Source: Ecdyonurus torrentis
Lineage: Eukaryota > Arthropoda > Insecta > Ephemeroptera > Heptageniidae
Direction: 5' to 3'
DNA length: 64,000 nt
Assembly: GCA_949318235.1 (NCBI GenBank)
Contig: OX439134.1
Span: forward strand, 19,261,170-19,325,169
The notes under the pieces are model-generated. The model was not told the origin of the DNA. It worked only from the letters and a program-made list of their open reading frames with translations, and ran no database searches. The position numbers were made by a program, and so were the translations under genes. Each line of letters opens with the position of its first letter. Position 1 is the first letter of the stretch. Positions 47,264 to 58,960 of this stretch are shown one piece after another.

Positions 47264-47389
47264 TTATATACCTCTATAAGAGTTCAAAGTCATGAATTCC
47301 AAATGACTGTAACTTTATCAATTGAACTTTTAATGTTGTCCTTATTATGCTAAAAATCTAAATTAAAAAAGTTCGTTCTATAAACTACA

Positions 47390-47685
47390 CACAACTCTTG
47401 AGCCAGCTTCGAAAATTTTCCTTTGTTAAAAAACATCTGATCATGACGTCATTACGTGTTTACTACCTTTATATATATATGGTTAATTATTGTTATTTCT
47501 TCGTTTAGAACTTTAAACTTGATAAGAATGAACAAAAATTCATAAAAAAAAAGTTCCATATATACTCAATGCGACTCATTTTTATCGTTTCAAGAAACAA
47601 AATCAACCAATGAATGTGTATTATTATGTTGGTCAGCCAATCACTGTAAATGAGATTCACTTTACTTTACAGAACTAGCTTATAT
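47390..47685 (-). mobile_element. Family H repeat, full length
   Basis: ACTACACACAACTCTTGAGC, TCCTTTGTTAAAAAAC, a TGACGTCA at 47444, CGTGTTTACTACC, AACCAATGAATGTGTATT, GGTCAGCCAATCACTGT, CACTTTACTTTACAGAAC. Same order as the 18636 copy. Confidence 0.8.
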
Positions 47686-48279
47686 CATGAAAATATAAAT
47701 TACGTCAAAATTGATAGTTGCTATCATTTTATTTCTTTTCTATTTGAATATATTACGTATTATAACATCACTTACGATTTTTACTACAACAGAAATAAAA
47801 TTATACAGCATAGAAACGACGTCTATTTTTTTTTTTTTTTTGAGAATGTCTTTAGTTATGAAACATAAAAATATTGATCGTTGCTTTAAAAAGATGATTT
47901 TTTTTCTTTTTAGTACTGTGCAAAAAAAAGTAAGTTCATAAAAATGATAAACTGTGAGATTAACCTTGGGAAAAAAAAGTGTCACACCATAAAAAAAAAT
48001 ATTTCATTGTTCTTTTTTTTTTTTTTTTTTTATTCTTATTATTTGCGCAATATTTTGACATGACATAGTGTCATACGATACAATGAAAGTGTCAGGGTGA
48101 AAAATATATAAATAAAAATCAGTCTCTTTCTCTTCTGTCCTCACTTCCAAATCCTCTGCTTTGTTATTGTTGTTGTTTTTAGAGGAAACACATTCACTCT
48201 GTACTACAGTATAATGTAAAGCATAGTGAGAGTGTGTGAGAGAGGTTTGTTTATCATTATTTAATACATTGGCACTGAG

Positions 48280-48600
48280 AAAAAATAATCTACATTCATA
48301 TATTTTAGTTTTGCACAGTTAAGTCAAGAAGAATCATAATGATTGGCTGCTCTGAAAGAAATATACACGTCCATTGGTCCCCTTAATTTAAAACTGATAT
48401 GAATTAATTGCTGTTGGGTTATGCAATTTCCCCCCCCCCCTTTTTTTTTCTTTTTTTAGTTCTAATTAAACGAATACAAAAAAAACATAAATAAATGGCG
48501 TAAACAGGTAGTGACGTCATGATCTAGTGTTTTTAACAAAGGAAAAATAGCTCAGCTAATGATTTTAAATTTTTAATATTTTTGTGTAGTTTGCAGAACC
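48280..48600 (+). mobile_element. Diverged family H-like repeat
   Basis: CACTGAGAAAAAATAATC near 48273, AATGATTGGCTGCTC, CGTCCATTGGTCC, GTAAACAGGTAGTGACGTCATG, TTAACAAAGGAAAAAT, TGTGTAGTTTGCAGAAC. The layout matches family H, but the left end differs. A 12-C run lies near 48430. Confidence 0.65.
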
Positions 48601-49029
48601 AATTAATAAAAAAAATAATAATAAAATGGTAAAAAAAAAAATCGTATAACTAAAATTTTACTAACAACACTAATAACAAAAACACTGACTTGTGAGTACT
48701 TAATATAAAAAATTATTTACACAACTCTCGTTGTTGTTCATTTCTTTTTTTCAGTGTATATACCATACGTATTATTCTATGCGAAATGTCATAATACATA
48801 AATATGATAAAATTCTTTGTATGTTTTATGTATCACAGAATATCAAACCATAACAAAACAAAAAAAATGCTTTTTACTTGGAGCCAGAACTTGTCGCTGC
48901 GATCAATTTGCAACATCCATGTCAAATCAAATCTACACAGGAAATATATATATATACAACTTACCATTTTAAAAAATTCGTTGAAAACCTTCTGGCTAGT
49001 TTTACAATATTTAAATCTTAGTGAAATTA

Positions 49030-49098
49030 ATGGTTATTATTACGTCACTAAACATTGAAAATTTAACGATAAAAACGTAAATGACGTCATAACCGTTA
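49030..49098. repeat. Family K hairpin
   Basis: AATGGTTATTATTACGTCACT and AACGTAAATGACGTCATAACCGTT are inverted. The left CRE has decayed to TTACGTCA, the right is intact at 49082. Confidence 0.65.
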
Positions 49099-49154
49099 AT
49101 TGTACAATACTTAATGCATTGTGAAACTGTGTAAAATGAGGTTTGAAATGAAAT

Positions 49155-49352
49155 TTTTAAGTGCATAGGTACTGTCTACTTTAATGAAATATAGGTATAG
49201 AAAGTATCCTCTAATGTTTACGAGGAACCCATGTATCTTTTGTACTCATCATACTTACATTGACACTAGCCTTTACAAGATTGAATATTTAATGACCATT
49301 CACTCGTACTTTGATGTACAATCAAAGCATTTTGTATATAGGTACTCTCTAA
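49155..49352. mobile_element. Family E fragment, reverse sense
   Basis: TCCTCTAATGTTTACGAGGA, ACCCATGTATCTTTTGTACT, CATCATACTTACATTGACAC, TAGGTACTCTCTAACC. It matches the 61800-61950 part of family E. Confidence 0.75.
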
Positions 49353-49788
49353 CCTTTTTTTTTTTTCGTATGTGGAGCATATTTGATGAAAAGTATCTAA
49401 TAAGTAATAAAATCTTACATCTTAAAGTATCAAGACCACGAGCATTAAAAAAAAATGCCATTTGTTTCATGTTTCAATACTTCATAATATAGTATTTAAA
49501 AACTAACAAAACTCATCTCTTCGTATTCTTTGTTATTATAATCTGTATTTAGTGATAGATGTTTGAGTTGCCATGTTATACTTTCAGCTTAGGTTGTATG
49601 TTTTGTAAAAATTATTTGTTTGAACGTATACTGATATTTTTGTAATCCGAAATCAATACATTTGTCTGAAAAGTTTGATGGTTAAAAGTACAAAACTTTT
49701 CGAAGGCGTAATTATAAACCATCGCGAGTATGCTGGAAATATTAACTATCTTTTCAGAACAATATAGCACCGTATAGCGAGGCGAAAT
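49353..49788. other. Mostly AT-rich sequence before the foldback element
   Basis: No gene is supported. The last 90 bases (GGCGTAATTATAAACCATCG and CCGTATAGCGAGGCG) are the target side of the MULE-like insertion. Confidence 0.4.
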
Positions 49789-49797
49789 ATACGGGAG
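49789..49797. other. 9-bp target site duplication, left
   Basis: ATACGGGAG, identical to 52447-52455 and in the same orientation. Confidence 0.85.
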
Positions 49798-51255
49798 GCG
49801 TCTTTTTACATGCCCCTTGATTTTGGCACCTTATAAAAATTCTTCGTATTTCGTTCGATTTCTGAGTCAAATTTTTTGCTGGAAGTGCGGATTATGTATT
49901 ATTAAAGTATTGTACATTAATTATAACTATTATTCTATACATTTTTGAGAGTTATTATTGATTTAAAAGTCAAATAAATTTCAATAAATTTGTTTAAACT
50001 ACCATAGGTAACTTCGCGCGTTGCGCAACTGATGTTCACTTTTTTATTGCCACTTTTTTTTAAAAATATGACAATTCATGAGCTGCTGAATAAGTTTTGC
50101 TTTATTTTGAGTTTGTATAGGCATATTAAAATAAAACCATGCTTTCTATTGATAAAAGCAAATATTCAACTATGAATTATATGTATGTTGCTACTTTTAA
50201 TAACTTTTAAATATTAGTAGTATAAAATATTGTGCGATTAAAATAGTGACAACATTTAGCCTACAGACAACAGCTCTTACAGTATAATAATAAGAACAAG
50301 CGACAGGATTAAAAAAAAAAAAAAAAAAGATTTAATAGCGCATATAATAATAGCGTTCATAAAAGCAAAGAATTAATAAAAAATACTACATAGGCGTATA
50401 TATATTATAATATGTATATTTTCTTTAAAGAAAAAAATGGTGTAACTTTATAGCCTCTTTCCTATCTTTCTCTTTCTATTGCAATTTTATTATTATTGTA
50501 TTGATATGGAATACTATAGAAACTGAAAGAAAAAACTATTTTATCAAAGTTTATTATTATTATTTTTTTACGCCTTTATAATTAAATTACTGTTTTTTTC
50601 GAAAATGAGGAATTTACAAATTAATGAAAATAATTTTGATTATTTTACTACCTTACAAAATCATGACAGAATAGTATATAATTTATTGGAAATTAGTTTA
50701 AAAAATATTAGCCTGAATGAAAACTAACGACAAAAAAGAGGGGAATACTATAATCTCTGTGTATTCTATTTTAAGTTTTTAATGTTAAATTTTTATTAAT
50801 TTATTACGTCGTGGAAATCAACAGAAAAAAAAATTATCTTTTAAAAATGAAAGTAAAATAAAAAGATAAAAATATGATTAATAGTGTATCAATTAAAAAA
50901 ATATATATTGTCATTTTACTGTAGGTTTTCAGTAATTAATACCACCATCCACCATACACTTTTTTGTGATTAACAACTAGGACAACAAAATATTATACAA
51001 TAAAGCCATATTTTTTAGGTTATTGTCAAATAAATATCATAATAAATATTGTGCTTTACTATTTAATATAACACTTATAATAACACAAAGTAATATTGTG
51101 CAGCATAATTTTTGTTTCATAAATTTTGCAATTACTTGTGCTATAAAATAGCATAAATACAGCAGAAATTACATATTTAATTAATTTTTAAATATATATA
51201 CAGTCAAATACATAAATTATTTAGGTAATAATTAATAGAAAATACAATATTTCTT

Positions 51256-51298
<43 letters not shown>

Positions 51299-52446
51299 GC
51301 AAAATAAAAGATTTTGGGATTTACTTGTTTATGTTACAAAATTTGTCTTCGTAATCTTCGTTCATTGGTTTTACTTTTCTTTGGACATTTTGAGTATAGT
51401 AATTTACATAATAATTGTAAAAATAAAACACATAGATACATATTCAACTCATTTTTGTCTGTAGTTTTTATTCAGAGGAAGAAATTATAAGTTTATTATT
51501 AGTATGTTTATATTCGATTATGTTTTTGCAACCGTAACTTATATACATAAATGTTTCCAATAAATTATACCTTTCCATCACGACTTTATAAGGTCCTTAA
51601 ATAACCAAATTTATTTTCATTATATTTTAGACCCCTATAATATTTTAGCAAAAACAGTAATTTATTAATAAAGGCTTAAAAAAAAAAAATAATAATAAAC
51701 TTTGATAAAATAGTTTTTTCTTTCAGTTTCTAGTATTCCATATCAATACAATAATAATAAAATTGCAATAGAAAGAGAAAGATAGGAAAGAGGCTATAAA
51801 GTTACACCATTTTTTTCTTTAAAAAAAATATACATATTATATTATATATACGCCTATGTAGTATTTTTTATTAATTCTTTGCTTTTATGAACGCTATTAT
51901 TATATGCGCTATTAAATCTTTTTTTTTTTTTTAATCCTGTCGCTTGTTCTTATTATTATACTGTAAGAGCTGTTGTCTGTAGGCTAAATGTTGTCACTAT
52001 TTTAATCGCACAATATTTTATACTACTAATATTTAAAAGTTATTAAAAGTAGCAACATACATATAATTCATAGTTGAATATTTGCTTTTAACAATAGAAA
52101 GCATGGTTTTACTTTAATATGCCTATACAAACTCAAAATAAAGCAAAACTTATTCAGCAGCTCATGAATTGTCATATTTTTTAAAAAAAAGTGGCAATAA
52201 AAAAGTGAACATCAGTTGCGCAACGCGCGAAGTTACCTATGGTAGTTTAAACAAATTTATTGAAATTCATTTTACTTTTAAATCAATAATAACTCTCAAA
52301 AATGTATAGAATAATAGTTATAATTAATGTACAATACTTTAATAATACATAATCCGCACTTCCAGCAAAAAATTTGACTCAGAAATCGAACGAAATACGA
52401 AGAATTTTTATAAGGTGCCAAAATCAAGGGGCATGTAAAAAGACGC
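49798..52446. mobile_element. MULE-like foldback transposon, 2.65 kb
   Basis: The outer arms 49798-50603 and 51640-52446 are near-identical inverted repeats; they start GCGTCTTTTTACATGCCCC and end with its complement. The next ~200 bases inward still pair but with many mismatches (near 50604-50760 against 51420-51640), leaving a short AT-rich centre with a 36-A run (51261-51296). A perfect 9-bp duplication, ATACGGGAG, flanks it (49789-49797 and 52447-52455). A 9-bp target duplication with very long terminal inverted repeats is the hallmark of Mutator-like elements. No transposase frame is present, so this is a non-autonomous copy. Its short arm divergence suggests a recent insertion or arm homogenisation. 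Confidence 0.88.
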
Positions 52447-52455
52447 ATACGGGAG
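52447..52455. other. 9-bp target site duplication, right
   Basis: ATACGGGAG, directly after the element's last base. Rejoining the flanks at one copy gives a continuous pre-insertion site. Confidence 0.85.
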
Positions 52456-52514
52456 AGTATAACTATATTACTTTAATAACGTCTAAGCAATAATAAATAC
52501 TTAAAGCAATCCTG

Positions 52515-52742
52515 CACGGAAAAAATGATCTAAAGAGTTACTATATTTAGACTTTTTTCATAATAAATTCTTTAGATACATACTAAAAATATTAGAATCT
52601 AAAGAGTTAACTATTTACCGCTAAAGAAATTACGTTTGTACTAACGAGTTACTCTTTAAACTTTTTGCAAGAGAGTTATTGTTTAGTACTAAAGAGTTAT
52701 TGATATGTATCTAAATAATTTCTTAAATTTATGTTTTCCGTG
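52515..52742. mobile_element. Family R MITE (CACGGAAA ends)
   Basis: Starts CACGGAAAAAATGATC and ends ATGTTTTCCGTG. The 228-bp body repeats CTAAAGAGTTA-type words in both orientations, giving several alternative hairpins. The ends resemble family B ends although the bodies differ. Confidence 0.75.
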
Positions 52743-52770
52743 TGGCTTAAAAAAATAATAAAAAATAAAA

Positions 52771-53040
52771 ATCATTGATAAATTACGAGATGGGACTGTT
52801 ATATAATTATTTTTTCTCTAGACCTTTCGGTAGGCTCACAAACTGGCTGACAAAATTTGTAAAGTAGACAACCTGTTTTACAATTTCTATCATAGATCTG
52901 GATTTCATGACGTCATGAATTCCAAAAGTTGCCTACTTTATATAGTTTTTTTAACTCCAGTATGTGAGGGTACAGAAGGGTTGAGTTACATAAAATGTGT
53001 ATGTATCATGATCCCATTTTATTAATATCTCGTTTTTAAT
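52771..53040. mobile_element. Family D foldback, full length
   Basis: CGAGATGGGACT at the left and ATGGGAT... in the complement of the right end (CGAGATATTAATAAAATGGG) define the arms. TGTAAAGTAGACAACCTG pairs with AGTTGCCTACTTTATA, and GGATTTCATGACGTCATGAATTCC is the near-perfect dyad centre. TGACGTCA (52907-52914) lies within a few bases of the geometric midpoint. Confidence 0.8.
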
Positions 53041-53189
53041 TTAAAATTAAATACCAGAATGACTTGAACAAGTTTTCTATAGTTTATATTTAAGAAACGT
53101 TTAATCACAACAATATTTATTTATACACATACGTGAAATTTTAATTAAAAATCTTGTACACAATTTTCACAATGTGTTAAGTATTGTGT

Positions 53190-53255
53190 AATTAACGTTT
53201 ATGACGTCACTAAGCAATGACAATCTAACGATAAAAACGTAAATGACGTCACAGG
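53190..53255. repeat. Family K double-CRE repeat
   Basis: AACGTTTATGACGTCACTAAGC, then AATCTAACGATAAAAACG and TAAATGACGTCACAGG. Both CREs (53202 and 53244) are intact. Confidence 0.7.
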
Positions 53256-53289
53256 TGTCAGAATCACAATGAAATAAGCGTAAGTCAAA

Positions 53290-54414
<1,125 letters not shown>

Positions 54415-54575
54415 AAAACATAAGCATTTATATCACAAAACACTTGATGGGATTTACATAAATAACTTTAGTTTGTCTCAAAACCCAACTGTAGCTCCGT
54501 AGCAGTGATCAGAAAATTTCAATTTATGCAACCCGCACAACATTTTTTTTACTCATTTTTGCAAGTTTCTGACGT
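54415..54575 (-). mobile_element. Family A right half, fused to family D
   Basis: AAGCATTTATATCACAAAAC to AAGTTTCTGACGTC is family A reversed, stopping exactly inside the dyad core. The sequence then continues as family D. Confidence 0.8.
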
Positions 54576-54720
54576 CTATATGTAAAGTAGGCAACTTTTT
54601 AGATTCATGCAAAATCTAGGACAACAATAGACATTGTAAGGAAGGTTGTCTACTTTACCAGTTTTCTCTTTAGTTCATGAGAGGGTTAAGTGACATAATA
54701 TTCATGTATAATATAGTTAC
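54576..54720. mobile_element. Family D half fused to family A
   Basis: ATGTAAAGTAGGCAACTTTT, AGGTTGTCTACTTTACCAG and CATGAGAGGGTTAAGTGACA match family D arms. The CRE centre of D is missing. The two families are joined at or near the TGACGTC core. Confidence 0.65.
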
Positions 54721-54870
54721 AATTTAGATATCTTGTATCTGAAAATCTAAAACGAAAACTTCCAAACTTTATGATGACATTTGAAAGTTAATATAACAGC
54801 TACCTATAATAACATTTTTACAACCCGTGACCATCAGATAAGAGAGAAAATATTTATTAAAATTATCATA

Positions 54871-55209
54871 TTAAGGGAGTAGGGTACCGACGTCGGCCAT
54901 TAGACTCAAACTTTTCTCGTCAAAAAAATCTGAAAATTTGCACAGTGGTACTTCAGCTTGAGACAATTTCAAATATATACAAATTTTGGGGAGTCAACGT
55001 GCAAATTAGTGTTATTTGATTTTTTGAAATTTTAAGTTCGTAAGGCCTAATGTTAATTTCAATAATTTTTTTTCTTTTTTTCGAAACGGTCAAATATCAT
55101 GAAATTTTTATCACAGCTAGGTGTGACCCTTAGCTACATAATGACACCAAATTTAGACCCAAAACACTTCTAGTTTCTTAGATATAAGGTTGGTACCCTA
55201 CTCCCTTAA
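54871..55209 (-). mobile_element. Family L MITE, copy 2
   Basis: TTAAGGGAGTAGGGTACC at the left and GGTACCCTACTCCCTTAA at the right are perfect 18-base terminal inverted repeats, giving a 339-bp element. The interior matches copy 1 in reverse. The ends are better preserved than in copy 1. Confidence 0.88.
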
Positions 55210-55269
55210 GCTACTATGGGACTAAAACTTCAAAAAAAAATATAATTTAAAATCTACCATGGTGACCCC

Positions 55270-55304
<35 letters not shown>

Positions 55305-56409
55305 TTTTGAAGGTACCTTATTCTAATGTATTACTGTGCAAAAGTTTAGAGTAATTTTTCTTTATAATTTTTTAAATTCCGCAGTAGCTGATTTCCCGCC
55401 TTAATTTATCATTGCAATTTTTTTTTTTTTTTTATGCCAGTATCTTTTTAATTATGCAGACTAAATTTTTAATGAGCTTTTTATTAGATTGAGATTATAA
55501 AAATTTCTTCCTAAAGTTACAATTCTTTTTAAAACATCTTATGCATGAAATTTAAATTTCTTCAACTTCCCTCTTTTTCTTCTTGAGACTCTACTATAAT
55601 CTTTCTTAACTTTTCCACGTTTTCATATTTTTGTATAATAAAATTACACAATTATATAAAAGTAACATTTCTCTCACAAAATTAAATGTTATAATTTAGA
55701 GTGTTATTACATTTAAAAATAATAATAATAATAAAAACTAATTTTAAGTGAAAATACTATTTAGTTAATTAAAAAAAGTAAAAATATATTTTACCTGTTT
55801 TAAAAATAAATATACGTGTTTACATTTTAAGTTATTTTTAGTTTTTTTTTTATGCAACAAAAAATAATCTAATTACAGTTGGGGCGGATATTAGCAAATA
55901 CTATGGGAACGTCTTTCCTGTCTCTCTCTCTCGCTCTCTCCATCTCTCCCTCTCTCCTTTTTCATATTTCAATTTAAAATCTTAAAAGTGTTTTCTTCTT
56001 CTATGTACTTCAAAGACTACAAAATATTATTTTTGTTGTCGCAAAAACAGAAATAAAAGTCGAGATGTATAAAACATGATGACTTTTTAACGTTATAAAA
56101 TTTCAGGTGTAACTACACAGTATAAAAATATATAAGCAACTTTATAAGATCATAATTAGAAGACTTTTAGTGCTGTAATTTGAAAGGAAATATTTCCTTA
56201 TTTTTTTAAATTATATTTAAATTTCAATGTCAAAAAAAAAAAAAAAAAAAAAAAAAATCTCTTATGTGAATGATAAAATTTTTAGTACCAGTGATCGTTA
56301 TTGAAGAAATAAAATATTGAAATTAACATTCATGAGGCTTTATGTGAGCACTATAATGTAAAAAAAGGTAATTTAGTGGTGTGACCAAAGTTTTGCATAT
56401 TTGAAGCAC
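55210..56409. other. AT-rich sequence, no gene
   Basis: T-runs (55275-55300, 55420-55433), an A-run of about 28 (56230-56257) and a CT-rich patch (55919-55957). No coding region. Confidence 0.4.
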
Positions 56410-56718
56410 TATAGGGTGCATGCATTCATGTTAAAGTCGACGCCATGTTAGATAACTCAATAACATTGGTGGTATAGGAAAATAACTCATTTTGCCTGTT
56501 TAAAAACATTATGCAATATTTTTGTGAGCATTGATGCTGTTAATAGGTTGAATTAGTATCTCAAGTATATGAGAAAAATAATAATAACAAAAAATGAACT
56601 GATTTCCCAAAGAAAATTGACTTAAATGAAGTTTGTCCTATGCTGAGCAATGCTATACACTACTCCAGTATGGCCTCCAAGCGCATTAAATATGATATCA
56701 CCCGCATACACCCTTATA
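56410..56718 (+). mobile_element. Family C MITE
   Basis: TATAGGGTGCATGCATTCATG at the left, CGCATACACCCTTATA at the right; GTCCTATGCTGAGCAATGC inside. TGACGTCA has decayed to TGATATCA at 56693. Confidence 0.8.
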
Positions 56719-56968
56719 GGTTTTGTATTTCTTTTATATGATAAGTTTGTGCCATCATAAAAATATTTCAACATGGGAACTAGACTTTAATTACTTAAAT
56801 GACTTTTTAAATATACTTCTTAAATTTTATGTATTTTCTTTGTAAATATTTAACATTTGCGATTCATTTGTTTATTTTACTTTCATTCTACATAAACACT
56901 TTCATGTTCTTTAAAGACAATATAGCCAAACATAAATATTATCATAGCAATGTAATTATACGTTTATT

Positions 56969-57384
56969 CACTCTAAAAATCGGGCATTACTTTAGTTACG
57001 AATACTAACTTATTTAAGATAATCACTTTTAAGTTATATAAGTATAGCCTAAAATACTGCATTTTAGCAAGTTATTAAAATATATAATTTAACATGTTTT
57101 AAGTTTTTTCAATCTATTTTAAGTTAAAATAGCTATTGTTTATTTAATTTTCATGCTATATGTTGATGTTATACTAACAAAAAATGTAACTGACTGTACT
57201 GTTAAACAGTTGGGTTAAATTGGGTGGTTGTACGCCTGATTTCGCCCAAATAAAAAGCCGTTAATTATTATTATTGTTAATAACTTGCTAAAATGCATTA
57301 TTTATCTGCTCATAATAACTTAAAAGTGATTATCTTAAATAAGCTAGAATGCGTAACTAAAGTAATGCACCAATTTTTAGAGTG
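56969..57384. mobile_element. Family F MITE with internal LINE/SINE tail
   Basis: CACTCTAAAAATCGGGCATT at the left pairs with AATGCACCAATTTTTAGAGTG at the right. The arms continue with TTTAGTTACGAATAC, TTATTTAAGATAATCACTTTTAAG and their complements. A related copy is inside the family A element at 27.2 kb. A separate ATT-tailed repeat occupies 57176-57285. Confidence 0.8.
57176..57285 (+). mobile_element. ATT-tailed LINE/SINE 3' end, plus copy
   Basis: TGTAACTGACTGTACTGTTAAACAGTTGGGTTAAATTGGG, then TTCGCCCAAATAAAAAGCCG and (TTA)n. Inserted within family F. The same end appears reversed at 57505-57610. Confidence 0.65.
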
Positions 57385-57504
57385 TTGTTATAAAATTTCG
57401 ATGAAAATAGATATCAACATCGATATTCTGTGTATTTACTTGTTTAAAATAAAACTATAAGTAATCTGTGCTTACATGTCAAGTTGGGACATGGACTTCT
57501 TTTA

Positions 57505-57610
57505 ATATTAATAATAATAATAATTAACGGCTTTTATTGGGCGAAATAAGGCTACAAACCTCTCAATTTAACCCAACTGTTTATGTTTACAGGCAGTTAC
57601 AATTTTAAAT
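57505..57610 (-). mobile_element. ATT-tailed LINE/SINE 3' end, minus copy
   Basis: (AAT)n, TTAACGGCTTTTATTGGGCG, AATTTAACCCAACTGTTTA, GGCAGTTACA: the reverse complement of the 57176 copy, about 320 bases away. Together they form a loose inverted pair. Confidence 0.65.
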
Positions 57611-57708
57611 TAATACAATAAATAACAATAAAGACGATTTTTTATTTATTATTTTAAATAATTAATATTGATACTTTTTAATTTTGATAAAATGGTTTAA
57701 CACTTCAA

Positions 57709-57815
<107 letters not shown>

Positions 57816-58114
57816 TTTTTTTAAAAATTACTGCAAGTTAGTTTTATATTTCATGACTGCTGGTTCAGTTTTTGAAATATCACCTGGTTATCTAGCTATA
57901 CCTTAAGCACAAAGTAATAATACAATTGCATATTACTCTAAAACATTATATATAAAAAAAAAACAGCACTTCAGAATTTTAAGAGTATTTAATTTTTATT
58001 CATTATCTTATGCTACAAGCTGAGCAATGATAAAGAATTTCCTGACAAAATACTTTATTACGTTTGAAATTATTACAGTAAATTAAAAAGCCTTTTCTAA
58101 ATTGTAATATATAA

Positions 58115-58132
58115 TAAATAAATATATTATAT

Positions 58133-58178
<46 letters not shown>

Positions 58179-58202
58179 TATATATATATTATATATAAAA
58201 TA
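58115..58202. repeat. Imperfect (TA)n at the LINE 5' junction
   Basis: TA repeats with TAA and TTA interruptions that run directly into the truncated LINE. Confidence 0.9.
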
Positions 58203-58222
58203 AATATATAATAAAATTTCTT

Positions 58223-58960
58223 ATGAAAGATAGAGACAAATATTTTCAAAAATTTAAAAACTCATTACATATGCCTGAATATAGAATTAGATATAAAAAA
58301 TTAAGAAACAAAATAAATTTTTTAATAAATAAAGAAAAAAATAATTATTATCATTCTAAATTTGTTGAAATTGCTGGTGATATAAGAAAATCTTGGTGTT
58401 TTATTAATCAAATATTAGGGAAAGAAAATCTTAATATTGATAATATTATTATTAAATATATGTCTGATGTAAGTTCTATCAAAGATATTGCTAATAATTT
58501 TGTAAATCATTTTGTAAATTCAATTGAAGATGTAAAGATTAATTGTAATTTAATATTAAGTGAAAATTCGCTTAAATTTAATAGTAATTTACAATCAATG
58601 TATCTACCAAAATTAAATGAGAAACGAGCAGTTTATATTATTAATTTATTAAGTAAGAAAAAAGGACCAGGTCATGATAATATAGGTGTTCAGGATATTT
58701 TATTTGGTGGCGAATCATTAATTCAATATTTAATAAGATTAACAAATATGTGTATTGAAAGCTCAGTATATCCTGATAATCTAAAATTATCATTGATAAG
58801 GCCAATTTATAAAGGTGGGGATCATAAACTATATAATAATTTTAGACCAGTTGCTGTATCTGCTTTTGTTGATAAATTTATACAAAAACATATTGAATTA
58901 TTATTGTCTGATTATTTAGAAGAATTCAATATTATAAATAAAAATCAATATGCCTATTAA
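58223..58960 (+). CDS. LINE reverse transcriptase, N-terminal part (frameshifted)
   Basis: This 245-residue frame encodes the linker after the endonuclease and the first reverse transcriptase blocks of a non-LTR retrotransposon, the enzyme that copies element RNA into DNA at a nicked chromosome. Residues 1-70 are basic and match the LINE linker pattern (a K/R-rich stretch, then WCFINQILGK). KKGPGHDN at 146-153 is RT block 1, PIYKGGD at 194-200 and NFRPVAV at 206-212 are block 2. The frame stays open upstream of the first Met into the TA repeat, so that Met is not the true start. It stops at NQYAY, where related proteins continue with a basic loop. The remainder is in another frame from 58950. 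Codon use is very AT-rich, like the region. It is a fragment of a broken element gene. Confidence 0.85.
   Translation: MKDRDKYFQKFKNSLHMPEYRIRYKKLRNKINFLINKEKNNYYHSKFVEIAGDIRKSWCFINQILGKENLNIDNIIIKYMSDVSSIKDIANNFVNHFVNSIEDVKINCNLILSENSLKFNSNLQSMYLPKLNEKRAVYIINLLSKKKGPGHDNIGVQDILFGGESLIQYLIRLTNMCIESSVYPDNLKLSLIRPIYKGGDHKLYNNFRPVAVSAFVDKFIQKHIELLLSDYLEEFNIINKNQYAY

Noticed and set aside
49798..52446. Assembly artefact (inverted duplication) explanation for the foldback
   Set aside because: The perfect 9-bp direct duplication outside the arms and the diverged inner arms are not expected from an assembly error.
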